Origin: Phycisphaeraceae bacterium
GTDB lineage: Bacteria; Planctomycetota; Phycisphaerae; Phycisphaerales; Phycisphaeraceae
Length of the DNA stretch: 64,000 bases
Reading direction: 5' to 3'
Assembly: GCA_029260715.1 (NCBI GenBank)
Contig: JAJDCS010000039.1
Coordinates: 1 to 64,000, forward strand
Below, piece by piece: positions 52,045-60,177 of the stretch; the first letter of the stretch is position 1, and every line of letters begins with the position of its first letter. The notes beneath the pieces were generated by a model. That model had not been told where the DNA came from. It saw only the letters and a program-made list of their open reading frames with translations, and ran no database searches. The translations under genes and the position numbers were made by a program.

Positions 52045-52860
52045 ATGACCGAACACACCCCATCAACCGCCGCGTCGTCGGGCGATCCGGCGACGTCCTT
52101 CTTACAGCAGCACCACTTCCTGTTCCGACGGCTGCACTCCCTGTCGGGCATCCTGCCCGTGGGCGTGTTTGTGATCATGCACCTGTTCACGAACTTCCAA
52201 ATGCTAGGCGGAGATTTCCAGCACGAAGTTGACTTCATCCACTCCACCCCGGCCCTGCTTGTCGTTGAGATCACGCTCTGGCTTTCGATCGCCTTCCACG
52301 CCGGGCTGGGCCTGGTCTACACGTTCTCGGGGCGGCCAAACGTCCGACGCTACCGCTACGGCGGGAACTGGCGCTACTACCTCCAACGCATCACCGGCTT
52401 TATCGCGCTGGGCTTCATCTTTGTCCACGTCGCCACCCTCCGCTGGCGGTGGGACCTGTTCGGCTGGTTCACGCCCTTCTACGTGCGCGGCTTCGACGGC
52501 CAACCCCTGGCACACGCCACCACAGCCATGGCCCTGCAGCACGCGCGATGGGTCGTCGCGATCTATCTCATCGGAGCCATGAGCGTCGTCTACCACTGGT
52601 CCAACGGCCTGTGGACCTCAGCCATCACATGGGGCGTCACCATCAGCGCCCCCGCCCAGCGACGCTGGGGGTATGTCTGTGCAGCGTTGGGCATCGCATT
52701 AACCGTGTTCTCACTGGGCGCGGTGGTGGGAGCACTGAAGTACCACGTGACCGACGAAGACCGCCGTTCGATCCGCATGACCGTTGACTTCTACGAAAGC
52801 GGCGGCACCGACGCCGACACCAAACCGCGTCCACACACCGCCACACACGGGCACGAATAA
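52045..52860 (+). CDS. sdhC: Succinate dehydrogenase cytochrome b558 subunit
   Basis: A 271-residue membrane anchor with five helices and haem-ligand His residues (RRLHSLSGILPVGVFVIMHL, WLSIAFHAGLGLVYTFSG, YLQRITGFIALGFIFVHVA, SVVYHWSNGLWTS). It receives electrons for the menaquinone pool in the di-haem b558 type. ATG 52045 is preferred over the in-frame start at 52012 because AGGA precedes it and the alignment begins there. First gene of the sdh operon; sdhA starts two bases after its stop. Confidence 0.92.
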   Translation: MTEHTPSTAASSGDPATSFLQQHHFLFRRLHSLSGILPVGVFVIMHLFTNFQMLGGDFQHEVDFIHSTPALLVVEITLWLSIAFHAGLGLVYTFSGRPNVRRYRYGGNWRYYLQRITGFIALGFIFVHVATLRWRWDLFGWFTPFYVRGFDGQPLAHATTAMALQHARWVVAIYLIGAMSVVYHWSNGLWTSAITWGVTISAPAQRRWGYVCAALGIALTVFSLGAVVGALKYHVTDEDRRSIRMTVDFYESGGTDADTKPRPHTATHGHE

Positions 52861-52862
52861 CC

Positions 52863-54764
52863 ATGGCTGACAACCAACCAAGAGTCATCGTCGTCGGGGG
52901 CGGGTTGGCGGGGCTGGCCGCGTCCGTGCGGATCGCGGAAGCTGGCGTCCCGGTCGACCTCTTCAGCATGGTCCCGGTCAAGCGCTCCCACAGCGTCTGC
53001 GCCCAAGGCGGCATCAACGCCTGCAACGAAGTCGCTCGCCAGCAAGGCTACTCCGAGTGGCTGCACATGGACGAGACGCTCTACGGGGGCGACTTCCTCA
53101 ACCACCAGCCCCCCGTCTACGAAATGACCCACTGGGCGCCCAAGGTCATCGACCTCATGGACCGCATGGGCGTGCCGTTCAACCGCACGTCCGAAGGCCA
53201 GCGAGACCTGCGCCTGTTCGGCGGCAGCCTCTTCAAACGCACCCACTTCGCCGGCGCCACCACCGGCCAACAACTGCTCTACGCCCTCGACGAGCAGACC
53301 CGCCGGTACGAAGCGGACGGCAAAGTCACCAAGCACGAGTTTTGGGAGTTCCTCTGGCCCGTGCTCGACGATAGCAACGGCAAAAAACGCTGCGTGGGCA
53401 TCGTCGCCCAGGACATGCGGTCCATGCAGATCCGCGCGTTCCGGGCAGACGCCGTGGTCATGGCCACAGGCGGGTGCGGCATGGTCTTCGGCAAGAGCAC
53501 CATGAGCGTCATCTGCACCGGCGGCGCAGCCTCCCGCTGCTACCAAGCCGGCGCCTGGCTGGGCAACCCCGAGTTCATTCAGGTCCACCCCACCGCCATC
53601 CCCGGCGAAGACAAGTGCCGCCTCATGAGCGAATCCGCCCGCGGCGAAGGCGGACGTGTCTGGGTGCCACGCAAGAAAAACGACGACCGCCCACCCAACG
53701 ACATCCCCACAGCCGAACGCTGGTACTTCCTCGAAGAGAAATACCCCAAGTACGGCAACCTCGTGCCGCGCGACATCGCCACACGCGAAATTTTCTTCGT
53801 CTGCCAGCAGGGCCACGGCATCGGCGGCGGACGCATGGTCTACCTCGACGTCACCCACCTGCCAGACGCCACCAAGCACAAGCTCGACGGCATCCTCGAG
53901 ATCTACGAAAAATTCACCGGCGACAACCCGCGCAACGTGCCCATGAAAATCTTCCCAGCCGTGCACTACAGCATGGGCGGGCTGTACACCGTCTACACCG
54001 CCAAGGAAGACAGCAAAGGCATGGTCCAGGGCGCCCCCAACAATATGATGACCAACCTCGAAGGGCTGTACGCATTCGGCGAGGTGAATTATCAGTACCA
54101 CGGCGCCACGCGCCTCGGCGCTAACGCCTTGCTCAACTGCATCTTCGACGGCCTGTTCTGCGGGCTGAGCGTCGTCAACTATGTACGCGACCAAAAGCCC
54201 GGCGCCCGCGCCGCCGAGCTACCCGCTCAGCCGTTCAACACCGTCGTCCAGCAGGAGCAAGCCAAGATGAAGCGCCTGCTCGAAGCGGACGGGCAGTACA
54301 ACCCCTACCAAATCCACGCCAAGCTAGGCGACGAGCTGACCGACTCCTGCACCGTCATCCGCGAAGAAAACCGCATGAAGCGAGCCTACGAAGCGCTCGG
54401 CGAACTCAACGCCCAATATAAAAACCTGGGGCTAAGCGACGCCGGCATGTGGACTAACCAAACGCTCAGCTTCGCCCGGGCGCTGGGCGACATGCTCATC
54501 TACGCCGAGGCCATCCTCGCCGGCTCAATCGCGCGTAAAGAGTCGCGCGGCTCACACTACCGACCCGACTACCCCGAGCGCGACGACAAAAAGTTCCACA
54601 AGACCACCGTCGCCAAGTTCGACGCCGTCACCGGCCGAGCAACGCTCGAATACGAACCCGTGCCCACACCGCTCATCGCGCCCCGAGCCCGCACCTACGG
54701 CAAAGTCGAAGCGGAAGCCGACGACAACAAAAAAGATAAAAAAGAAGAAGCCGCCACGAGCTGA
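52863..54764 (+). CDS. sdhA: Succinate dehydrogenase flavoprotein subunit
   Basis: A 633-residue catalytic subunit that oxidises succinate to fumarate in the TCA cycle and respiration. The FAD site is VIVVGGGLAGLAASVRIAE, the covalent-FAD His is in KRSHSVCAQGGINACNE, and the active-site region is HPTAIPGEDKCRLMSESARG followed by EGG. Lys-rich acidic residues end the protein (KVEAEADDNKKDKKEEAATS). It is co-transcribed with sdhC, and an unrelated gene starts two bases after the stop. Confidence 0.96.
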   Translation: MADNQPRVIVVGGGLAGLAASVRIAEAGVPVDLFSMVPVKRSHSVCAQGGINACNEVARQQGYSEWLHMDETLYGGDFLNHQPPVYEMTHWAPKVIDLMDRMGVPFNRTSEGQRDLRLFGGSLFKRTHFAGATTGQQLLYALDEQTRRYEADGKVTKHEFWEFLWPVLDDSNGKKRCVGIVAQDMRSMQIRAFRADAVVMATGGCGMVFGKSTMSVICTGGAASRCYQAGAWLGNPEFIQVHPTAIPGEDKCRLMSESARGEGGRVWVPRKKNDDRPPNDIPTAERWYFLEEKYPKYGNLVPRDIATREIFFVCQQGHGIGGGRMVYLDVTHLPDATKHKLDGILEIYEKFTGDNPRNVPMKIFPAVHYSMGGLYTVYTAKEDSKGMVQGAPNNMMTNLEGLYAFGEVNYQYHGATRLGANALLNCIFDGLFCGLSVVNYVRDQKPGARAAELPAQPFNTVVQQEQAKMKRLLEADGQYNPYQIHAKLGDELTDSCTVIREENRMKRAYEALGELNAQYKNLGLSDAGMWTNQTLSFARALGDMLIYAEAILAGSIARKESRGSHYRPDYPERDDKKFHKTTVAKFDAVTGRATLEYEPVPTPLIAPRARTYGKVEAEADDNKKDKKEEAATS

Positions 54765-54766
54765 CC

Positions 54767-55405
54767 ATGACCACCGCCGCCCCACAAAAAAACGCTTCAT
54801 TACGCCCTAGCGATCCAATACGAGCCGCGACCGTCAGGGAGCGGTCTCTTCGAAGCCCCATACGCCGCGGACTTACAAAAAATGCTCCACCCACCAGCAG
54901 CAACCCGGAGCACAACCTCTGGCTCCCCCCCACACGCCTGCGCCGCTATCAACTCAACAAAGCCATCGGCGGCGCGCTCGTCACGGCCATCTTCGTCGGC
55001 TGGTTAATCCTCCAGTGGTCCAACCCGGTCATGCGCGTGCTCGCGTGTGTGCTCATCGCTACAACCGCCTGGGTCGTCATCGCCTCGATCATCGACGACC
55101 GCGCCCGCGCCCGTGGGCGGCAGATCGCCATCAACGCCACTACGCTACGCGTCACCACCCCGGACGCCCCGGACAACCCCGACGCCCCAAACGTATCGCT
55201 GGACATCCGTTTAGCCGATATCACCCAAGCCCACTGGCGAGAAGACGACCAGCCCGGCCTGTGGCTGTTCGGCCGCGATGACCGCGTGCTGGCGCACCTG
55301 GACACGAACTTCCTGGCCGATCAGGCCGAAACCAGGGCCTTCCTCGGCTGGGCACGTCAACACGCCGACCTGCCGTTTGAAGTCCGTTGGCCACAGACCC
55401 TGTAA
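54767..55405 (+). CDS. Unknown membrane protein inserted between sdhA and sdhB
   Basis: A 212-residue protein, probably translated by coupling to sdhA (TGACCATG). Residues 1-50 are polar and basic, and part of them (about 19-27, RAATVRERS) is encoded by a dispersed repeat. Two membrane helices (about 67-105) follow, then a soluble beta-rich domain (SLDIRLADITQAHWREDDQP, LFGRDDRVLAHLDTNFLAD) that resembles a bacterial PH-like domain. I do not recognise a family. An extra gene at this place is not usual for sdhCAB; a role in complex assembly is only a guess. Confidence 0.65.
   Translation: MTTAAPQKNASLRPSDPIRAATVRERSLRSPIRRGLTKNAPPTSSNPEHNLWLPPTRLRRYQLNKAIGGALVTAIFVGWLILQWSNPVMRVLACVLIATTAWVVIASIIDDRARARGRQIAINATTLRVTTPDAPDNPDAPNVSLDIRLADITQAHWREDDQPGLWLFGRDDRVLAHLDTNFLADQAETRAFLGWARQHADLPFEVRWPQTL
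54821..54846 (+). repeat. Dispersed 26-bp repeat, copy 4, inside a coding region
   Basis: Identical over 26 bases to 4148-4173 (opposite strand): begins CGAGCCGCGACCGTC, ends AGGGAGCGGTC. It lies within the N-terminal codons of the gene between sdhA and sdhB and keeps the frame open. Confidence 0.75.
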
Positions 55406-55438
55406 AACCGCCACAGCGGATTGGAGTAGACCACCGAC

Positions 55439-56212
55439 ATGGCCACCAACACCGATCAAAAAACAATACGCTTCAAGGTCAAACGCCAAGACGCCCCCCA
55501 GACCGCGCCCTACTGGCAGGACTTCGACGTCCCCCACCCCCCCGGCGCCAACGTCATTAGCTGCCTGTTGCACATCGCCGCCAACCCCGTCACCGCCGAC
55601 GGGCGCACCGTCGCCCCCGTGGCATGGGACTGCAACTGCCTTGAAGAAGTCTGCGGGGCCTGCACCATGGTCATCAACGGGCGAGTCCGCCAGAGCTGCT
55701 CCGCACTCATCAGCGAACTGGCCGAAGAAGCCGCCGCCGTCACCCTCGAGCCCATGACCAAGTTCCCCGTCGTCCGCGACCTCATGGTCGACCGCTCGCG
55801 CATGTTCAAAAACCTGATCGACATCAAAGCCTGGGTCCCCATCGACGGCACGCACGCCCTAGGCCCAGGCCCCACCGAGTCGCCCGCCAACCAAGACACC
55901 CGCTACGCACTGTCTCGCTGCATGACCTGTGGCTGCTGCCTCGAAGCCTGCCCACAGTTCCTGCTGGACAACCACTTCATCGGCGCCGCCGCCATCAGCC
56001 AAGCCCGCTACTTCAACGCACACGAAACCGGCAAGACCCTCCAAGACGACCGCCTCGAAGCCCTCGAAACACCAGGCGGCGTCTCCGACTGCGGCAACGC
56101 ACAAAACTGCGTACAGGTCTGCCCCAAAGACATCCCCCTCACCGAATCCATCGCCGCCATCGGCAGACAAACCACGGTGCATGCGATCAAGTCGTTCTTT
56201 TCGGGGAAGTAG
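55439..56212 (+). CDS. sdhB: Succinate dehydrogenase iron-sulfur subunit
   Basis: A 257-residue electron-transfer subunit. The 2Fe-2S site is WDCNCLEEVCGACTMVINGR with the later Cys in VRQSC. The 4Fe-4S site is CMTCGCCLEACPQF, and the last cluster has NCVQVCPKDIP. It links SdhA to SdhC. TTGGAG lies 12 bases before ATG 55439, so it has its own ribosome-binding site, 33 bases after the inserted gene. A large hairpin repeat follows at 56230. Confidence 0.95.
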   Translation: MATNTDQKTIRFKVKRQDAPQTAPYWQDFDVPHPPGANVISCLLHIAANPVTADGRTVAPVAWDCNCLEEVCGACTMVINGRVRQSCSALISELAEEAAAVTLEPMTKFPVVRDLMVDRSRMFKNLIDIKAWVPIDGTHALGPGPTESPANQDTRYALSRCMTCGCCLEACPQFLLDNHFIGAAAISQARYFNAHETGKTLQDDRLEALETPGGVSDCGNAQNCVQVCPKDIPLTESIAAIGRQTTVHAIKSFFSGK

Positions 56213-56229
56213 CCGACCCCCCGAAATCC

Positions 56230-56300
56230 GTAGGTCCGGGCCTGCCCGGACAAATCGATAATTCAATACGCCGTTCACGTCCGGCCAGGGCCGGACCTAC
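56230..56300. repeat. Paired GTAGG hairpin element after sdhB
   Basis: Two arms in inverted orientation: 56230-56251 (GTAGG, then TCCGGGC-CT-GCCCGGA) and 56279-56300 (complement of GTAGG-TCCGGCC-CT-GGCCGGA). Each arm folds on itself and the arms pair with each other at 20 of 22 positions. It lies 17 bases after sdhB and may also terminate transcription. Confidence 0.7.
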
Positions 56301-56359
56301 AAAACTGAAGCACACCCTGCCCGGCTACGATTGGTCATTGAATCAGTAGGAAGCTTACC

Positions 56360-56617
56360 ATGAATGAACCGATGTCAGAAATGGACAAACAAGTGAGGGA
56401 CACACCTCGTGTCAACCTTGTGATCGCTATCGAGCAGAATAAGGGGAAACGTAACGCTTGTATGTTCCTGGGAATTATCGCCGCGGCGCTTGTCCTATTT
56501 TTTTCATGGAACAAGTGGTTGCTCCTTGTTCCCGCAGTATTGGTAATCGGGTCGATCCTATATCACACGAACATTCTTATCATCTCTTCTGAACTCAAAC
56601 GGCGATCCGAAGAATAA
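56360..56617 (+). CDS. Small membrane protein of unknown function
   Basis: An 85-residue protein with two hydrophobic helices (MFLGIIAAALVLFFSW, WLLLVPAVLVIGSILYH) and charged ends. AGGAAG lies eight bases before ATG 56360, and codon use is less GC-rich than the sdh genes. No family was recognised. It is possibly paired with the next membrane protein gene, 81 bases downstream. Confidence 0.55.
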   Translation: MNEPMSEMDKQVRDTPRVNLVIAIEQNKGKRNACMFLGIIAAALVLFFSWNKWLLLVPAVLVIGSILYHTNILIISSELKRRSEE

Positions 56618-56698
56618 TGAGATGGCCGCGAACCAGAGGCTCGTCGGGAAGTATTTGTTGGGGCTATTTTGATATCTGATTTGAGGAAATAGCGAGCC

Positions 56699-57151
56699 AT
56701 GTCAACTTCTAAGAAACTACTGCGATGGCTTGGCGCAGCTCCTGTCGGCATCATCGCCGCTGCGCTTGTGATGTTCCCTGTCCACTGGCTTGTCATGATA
56801 AATCTCGGGGGCTGGGGCATGGATCCAATAATTGAGATCCGAGATCCAAATACGCTCCGAAGTATCGAGTCGGTCCTTCAAGCAGCATTTGGCCCATTTG
56901 CTTTTATCTATGGTGCAGCCCGAACTGCACCCAACCACAGAATGACCACTGCAGTCCTTCTCTCCGGCATAGTGGTGATCGGACTGCCCATCATCGCGTG
57001 GTATTGGAACACACAGGCCGTCTCCAATGGAAATGGTGTCCTCCTGGAGCATGGATTCACTAGGATTCTTGCGAATGTAGTCGGCACAGCCGTAGCAATA
57101 CTGTTGATGTGCTCACATGAGCGCCGGGGGCCGAGTGCCATCTATGAGTAA
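56699..57151 (+). CDS. Small membrane protein of unknown function
   Basis: A 150-residue protein with four predicted helices (VGIIAAALVMFPVHWLVMI, FGPFAFIYGAARTA, AVLLSGIVVIGLPIIAWYW, ILANVVGTAVAILLM). GAGGAAA lies about 11 bases before ATG 56699. No family was recognised. A three-unit tandem repeat begins right at its stop codon. Confidence 0.6.
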   Translation: MSTSKKLLRWLGAAPVGIIAAALVMFPVHWLVMINLGGWGMDPIIEIRDPNTLRSIESVLQAAFGPFAFIYGAARTAPNHRMTTAVLLSGIVVIGLPIIAWYWNTQAVSNGNGVLLEHGFTRILANVVGTAVAILLMCSHERRGPSAIYE

Positions 57152-57213
57152 GCCGGGTGCCTCGGCCAGCGAGCCGGGTGCCTCGGCTAGCAAGCCGGGT
57201 GCCTCGGCCAGCG
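57151..57213 (+). repeat. Tandem repeat, three units of 21 bp
   Basis: Units start at 57151, 57172 and 57193 and read AGCCGGGTGCCTCGGCCAGC plus one base, with few changes. The GCCGGGTGCC core recurs in the hairpin repeats at 57302 and 59232. Confidence 0.75.
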
Positions 57214-57882
57214 AACGTAGCGAGTCGGCCGTGCCGAACCGAGATACGTCACCAAGATGTATACTATTTTACCTTCACTTGCTTAGCCAGGCCCGGCATC
57301 CTGCCGGGTGCCACACTTTGACCCGCAGGGCAAAGTGTGCTCCTCCATCCACGACAGTGCGCACAACCTGCACGCCTCAACGCCGAAAAAGAAAAAATAC
57401 CGCATTCCCGCCTCCCCCCACCCCAACAAACACAACAACAGCACTTTAACCGTAGGGTGGGCACCGCCCACCTGCTTCGCTCCACACACCTGCGCGCACA
57501 AACGCGTCACCCGCCCCAATGTTGAAGCCCCGCGTCGGGAGGACCGGCCGGGACCGCCGAGAGGCCCCGCAATTTTATGCAAGCCCATGACCCCTCATGA
57601 GAACTCGCCACCACGTGTGTGAGCAGGGAGCGGACAGAAAGGGGGACAGGGAGGATAGGCGGGCCGGGATTAGTAAGCGAGCGGGGAAGGCCACCTCAGC
57701 CCAACCGCCTTTGCGCACATAGACCGCTCCCTCATCAATGCGCATTGGTGCCGAAATCTTCCGCGAAAAACCTCGACTAAAAAACAAGTCGAAAAAACAG
57801 AACACGCCGTGGTTAAAACTTCCGACGGGTGGCTGGGGCTGAGCGAAGCGTGCCCCAGTGGACCTTCGCCTCCGCGAAAGAT
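57214..57882. other. Repeat-rich non-coding stretch, 669 bp
   Basis: Holds the hairpin repeat at 57302-57339 and a single GTAGG hairpin at 57452-57472 (GTAGG, then GTGGGC-ACC-GCCCAC). Reading frames here show low-complexity translations of repeats, not proteins. Confidence 0.5.
57302..57339. repeat. CACTTTG hairpin repeat, copy 1
   Basis: TGCCGGGTGC is followed by CACACTTTG (57312-57320), a ten-base loop ACCCGCAGGG and CAAAGTGTG (57331-57339). Copy 2 at 59232-59269 differs at two paired positions that keep the stem. Confidence 0.75.
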
Positions 57883-57917
57883 AAAAAAACAACCCTCGAC
57901 GGATCTCGCCGAGGGTT
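57883..57917 (-). terminator. Rho-independent terminator of the small PEP-CTERM gene
   Basis: On the minus strand AACCCTCG (57917-57910), an 11-base loop, CGAGGGTT (57898-57891), then GTTTTTTT. It lies 30 bases after the stop codon at 57948. Confidence 0.88.
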
Positions 57918-57947
57918 GCGTGAGATTTTGAATACTAAGATCGAGGC

Positions 57948-58709
57948 TTACGCCGTGCGCCGACGCCGCGTCGCCATGCCCAGCGTGCCTAAGCCCACCA
58001 AGCTCAACCCCGCCGTGATCGGCTCGGGCACTGTTGACGGGTCGACCGGGTCCGGCTCGATCGCCAGCGTCGTGCGGATGCCGAACGTGAAGCCGTGCCA
58101 CTGTTCGGGCGTCGGCACCTCCCAGGTGAAGGTGTTGAACGTGCCGATGAACTGGATCGTGCCGTGCCCCTCGTTACCCAGGAGGATATCGCCCGGCTGT
58201 TGCTGCAGGGCCGTGGCGCTGCCGCCCCAGAAGCCGGCGCCCTGGCTGACAATGGTGAACGGGGAATCGAAGTCATAGGTCGTCGGAAGCGTCGTCCTGC
58301 CCAGGCTCACGATCGCCATGATCGGGTCCTTGATCGCTTCAGACAGTGTGACGCGGTAAGTCTGATTGACGCCGCCGATCAGCGCGACGATGTCCGTGTC
58401 GGGCGGGGCGTTGTCGACTTGGGTGCTGATATACGGCGTGCTGGGGTTCCAGTAGTTGGTCCCGCCGTTGGTCTGTGCAAAATAAAGATTGCCGGGCGAA
58501 CCGTCGGGGTTGATCGCCTCGAAGCCGACGGTGACGGTTGACATATCAGGCAGCGTAATCACGCCCGACGCGGTGCCGCCGGCCACGTCCGCGGTCTGCC
58601 AATCGACGTAGTGGTACAGCACAGCCGACGCGTTGGACGGGGCGATCAACATGCCCACCCCCGTGACAACGACACAAGCCAAGCTTTTTGCAATACTCGT
58701 AGCTCTCAT
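57948..58709 (-). CDS. Small PEP-CTERM protein
   Basis: A 253-residue exported protein: signal peptide 1-29 (ending SNASA), a beta-rich body (VLYHYVDWQTADVAGGTASG, FQIRTT-like strands near 205-215) and the tail VPEPITAGLSLVGLGTLGMA followed by TRRRRTA. Exosortase sorting is inferred. GAGGGAG lies seven bases before ATG 58709 and a terminator follows. It is unrelated in sequence body to the large surface proteins at the left end. Its 3' end is duplicated at 59020-59136. Confidence 0.85.
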   Translation of the reverse strand: MRATSIAKSLACVVVTGVGMLIAPSNASAVLYHYVDWQTADVAGGTASGVITLPDMSTVTVGFEAINPDGSPGNLYFAQTNGGTNYWNPSTPYISTQVDNAPPDTDIVALIGGVNQTYRVTLSEAIKDPIMAIVSLGRTTLPTTYDFDSPFTIVSQGAGFWGGSATALQQQPGDILLGNEGHGTIQFIGTFNTFTWEVPTPEQWHGFTFGIRTTLAIEPDPVDPSTVPEPITAGLSLVGLGTLGMATRRRRTA

Positions 58710-59011
58710 CTTTTAACTCCCTCTCTAATAACGCAACAAAATACGGTTTCCGGGCGCTCCGCTAAAGAAGCCGGTCACAACACGGATTGAACAATGTAAA
58801 CGCCTCCCCCCTCCGAAGAAGAAGACAATCTACCCACGATATACCGTATGAAACCTACCCCAAACACACGACACCGCAAGCGATTTTTACAAAAACCCTT
58901 AGCCGAATTTGAAGCTAGGTAAAATAAGCGTGTGGTGCCGAGGCTAAGGCGGGTGGCTGGGGCTAAGCGAAGGGTGCCCCTGTTGACTTTCGCTTCCTTT
59001 ACTAAAGATAG
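58710..59011. other. Intergenic stretch, 302 bp, no gene seen
   Basis: Lies upstream of the small PEP-CTERM gene. Near its right end (from about 58950) it is a diverged copy of 57827-57890, the DNA downstream of the PEP-CTERM terminator. No convincing -35/-10 pair was found. Confidence 0.4.
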
Positions 59012-59046
59012 AAAAAAACAACCCTCGACGGATCTCGCCGAGGGTT
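59012..59046 (-). terminator. Orphan copy of the PEP-CTERM terminator
   Basis: The same stem AACCCTCG / CGAGGGTT and T-run as at 57883-57917, following the gene remnant 59020-59136. Confidence 0.8.
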
Positions 59047-59136
59047 GCGTGAGATTTTGAATACTAAGATCGAGGCTTACGCCGTGCGCCGACGCCGCGT
59101 CGCCATGCTCAGCGTGCCTAAGCCCACCAAGCTCAG
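59020..59136 (-). pseudogene. Truncated 3' end of a PEP-CTERM gene (duplicate of 57891-58007)
   Basis: About 117 bases are nearly identical to the last 20 codons and terminator of the 57948-58709 gene. They encode the tail LSLVGLGTLSMATRRRRTA and a stop. The sequence upstream on the minus strand is replaced by the GTAGG paired hairpin at 59141, four bases away, so no gene body remains. Confidence 0.85.
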
Positions 59137-59140
59137 CCAA

Positions 59141-59216
59141 GTAGGGTCCGCGATACGCGGACCACGATCCACAGATGATGTTGACCTTGGGACGGTCCGC
59201 CAATGGCGGACCCTAC
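59141..59216. repeat. Paired GTAGG hairpin element abutting the PEP-CTERM remnant
   Basis: Left arm 59141-59163 (GTAGG-GTCCGC-GATAC-GCGGAC-C) and right arm 59194-59216 (complement of GTAGG-GTCCGC-CATTG-GCGGAC-C). The plan is the same as at 56230-56300 but with a different stem sequence. Total 76 bp, like a small non-autonomous mobile element. Confidence 0.7.
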
Positions 59217-59231
59217 GAACTTATATTCATG

Positions 59232-59269
59232 TGCCGGGTGCCGCACTTTGACCCGCAGGGCAAAGTGCG
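59232..59269. repeat. CACTTTG hairpin repeat, copy 2
   Basis: TGCCGGGTGC, CGCACTTTG (59242-59250), loop ACCCGCAGGG and CAAAGTGCG (59261-59269). Compared with copy 1 the A-T pair near the stem base is a G-C pair. Confidence 0.75.
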
Positions 59270-59431
59270 ATCCCCCTTGGGTACACGCCCTACCCTGCTG
59301 ATCGCGGCGCAGCCTAAATCTTCGTATAAATAGTGTAGGTTAGGCCATCCGCCTGACACTTGGCAACACATGGGCACCCGGAGTTAGGCCGATGCCCTGG
59401 CCTACACAACTACGCGAGAAGAAGCATTCGG

Positions 59432-60019
59432 ATGAGTCGCAGCATATTTTCATCTCACAACCGTACACTTTGGAGCCGCATCCTGGGGATTGTCCTCCTG
59501 GCTTACATCCTGGTGGAAGAACCACCCGCTTTTTTTCACCCCTGGGTATTGGAAGCTAGTGAATTGCTGGGCATGGTCCTGCTTGCAGGCGCCGCGTTTG
59601 GACGGGTCTGGTGCTTGATATTCATCGCCGGAAAAAAGAATGACGTTATCGCGTCGGAAGGGCCGTACTCACTTGTGCGAAACCCCCTTTATTGCTTCAG
59701 CTTTATCGGCGCCGTCGGATTTGGGCTCGCGGTGGAGAACCCGATCTTGGCCTTGGCCATGGCTGTATGCTTTTTCTTGTACTACACCTTTGTCGTTCGG
59801 AACGAAGAGCGATACCTAAGGGGGAAATTCGGATCGGCCTACGAAAAGTATTGTGACCGGACACCGCGATGGATTCCAAACTTCAAGCTGTACGTTGAGC
59901 CGGGTTCAATCCTGGTGGACCCCCGCCGCGTACGCCTGGGCATCCTGGACGCCATGTGGTTCATATGGGCGTTCTTTCTCTGGGAACTGCTCGAAGGGTA
60001 CCGCGTAGGCTGGTCGTAA
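59432..60019 (+). CDS. Isoprenylcysteine/phospholipid methyltransferase-like membrane protein
   Basis: A 195-residue membrane protein with four to five helices. The SAM-binding part is typical of the ICMT/PEMT group: SEGPYSLVRNPLYCFSFIGA, followed by VRNEERYLRGKFGSAYEKYC and DRTPRWIPNF. ATG 59432 is chosen because the first hydrophobic helix follows it; the frame is open to 59360. It probably methylates a lipid or small hydrophobic compound. The next gene, 158 bases on, is an acyltransferase. Confidence 0.8.
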   Translation: MSRSIFSSHNRTLWSRILGIVLLAYILVEEPPAFFHPWVLEASELLGMVLLAGAAFGRVWCLIFIAGKKNDVIASEGPYSLVRNPLYCFSFIGAVGFGLAVENPILALAMAVCFFLYYTFVVRNEERYLRGKFGSAYEKYCDRTPRWIPNFKLYVEPGSILVDPRRVRLGILDAMWFIWAFFLWELLEGYRVGWS

Positions 60020-60177
60020 AGCCGCACAGCCCCGCAGGCTCCGAAAGCCGCGAGCTGTGAACCACAGGCGGCGTTGCCCCTGGGGCGGCCCACCCACGGC
60101 GAACCCAACACCACTGAAGTCAACTCTATAAACAGCCGATGCTTGCACGGGCGGGAGCTTGTTTTGGAGTTGACACC

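Noticed and set aside
52791-54194. Long minus-strand reading frame (467 codons) opposite sdhA
   Set aside because: It lies wholly antisense to a certain gene, in a GC-rich codon pattern that keeps the opposite frame open; translation is low-complexity His/Val/Ala.
57117-57449. Plus-strand frame encoding PGASAS repeats
   Set aside because: The translation is that of the 21-bp tandem repeat and a hairpin repeat; starts inside a better gene and has no ribosome-binding site.
58710-58960. GTAAAAATCGCTTG near 58885 as a fourth copy of the shared surface-gene promoter element
   Set aside because: Only partly similar, and no -10 box follows at 16-18 bases.
58775-59203. Minus-strand frame sharing a 40-residue block with another frame at 57670-58101
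   Set aside because: The similarity comes from the duplicated 3' end of the PEP-CTERM gene read in the wrong frame, not from a protein family.
56230-59269. Possible CRISPR array in the repeat-rich region
   Set aside because: Repeats are palindromic, few, unevenly spaced and of several kinds; no regular repeat-spacer pattern and no cas genes.
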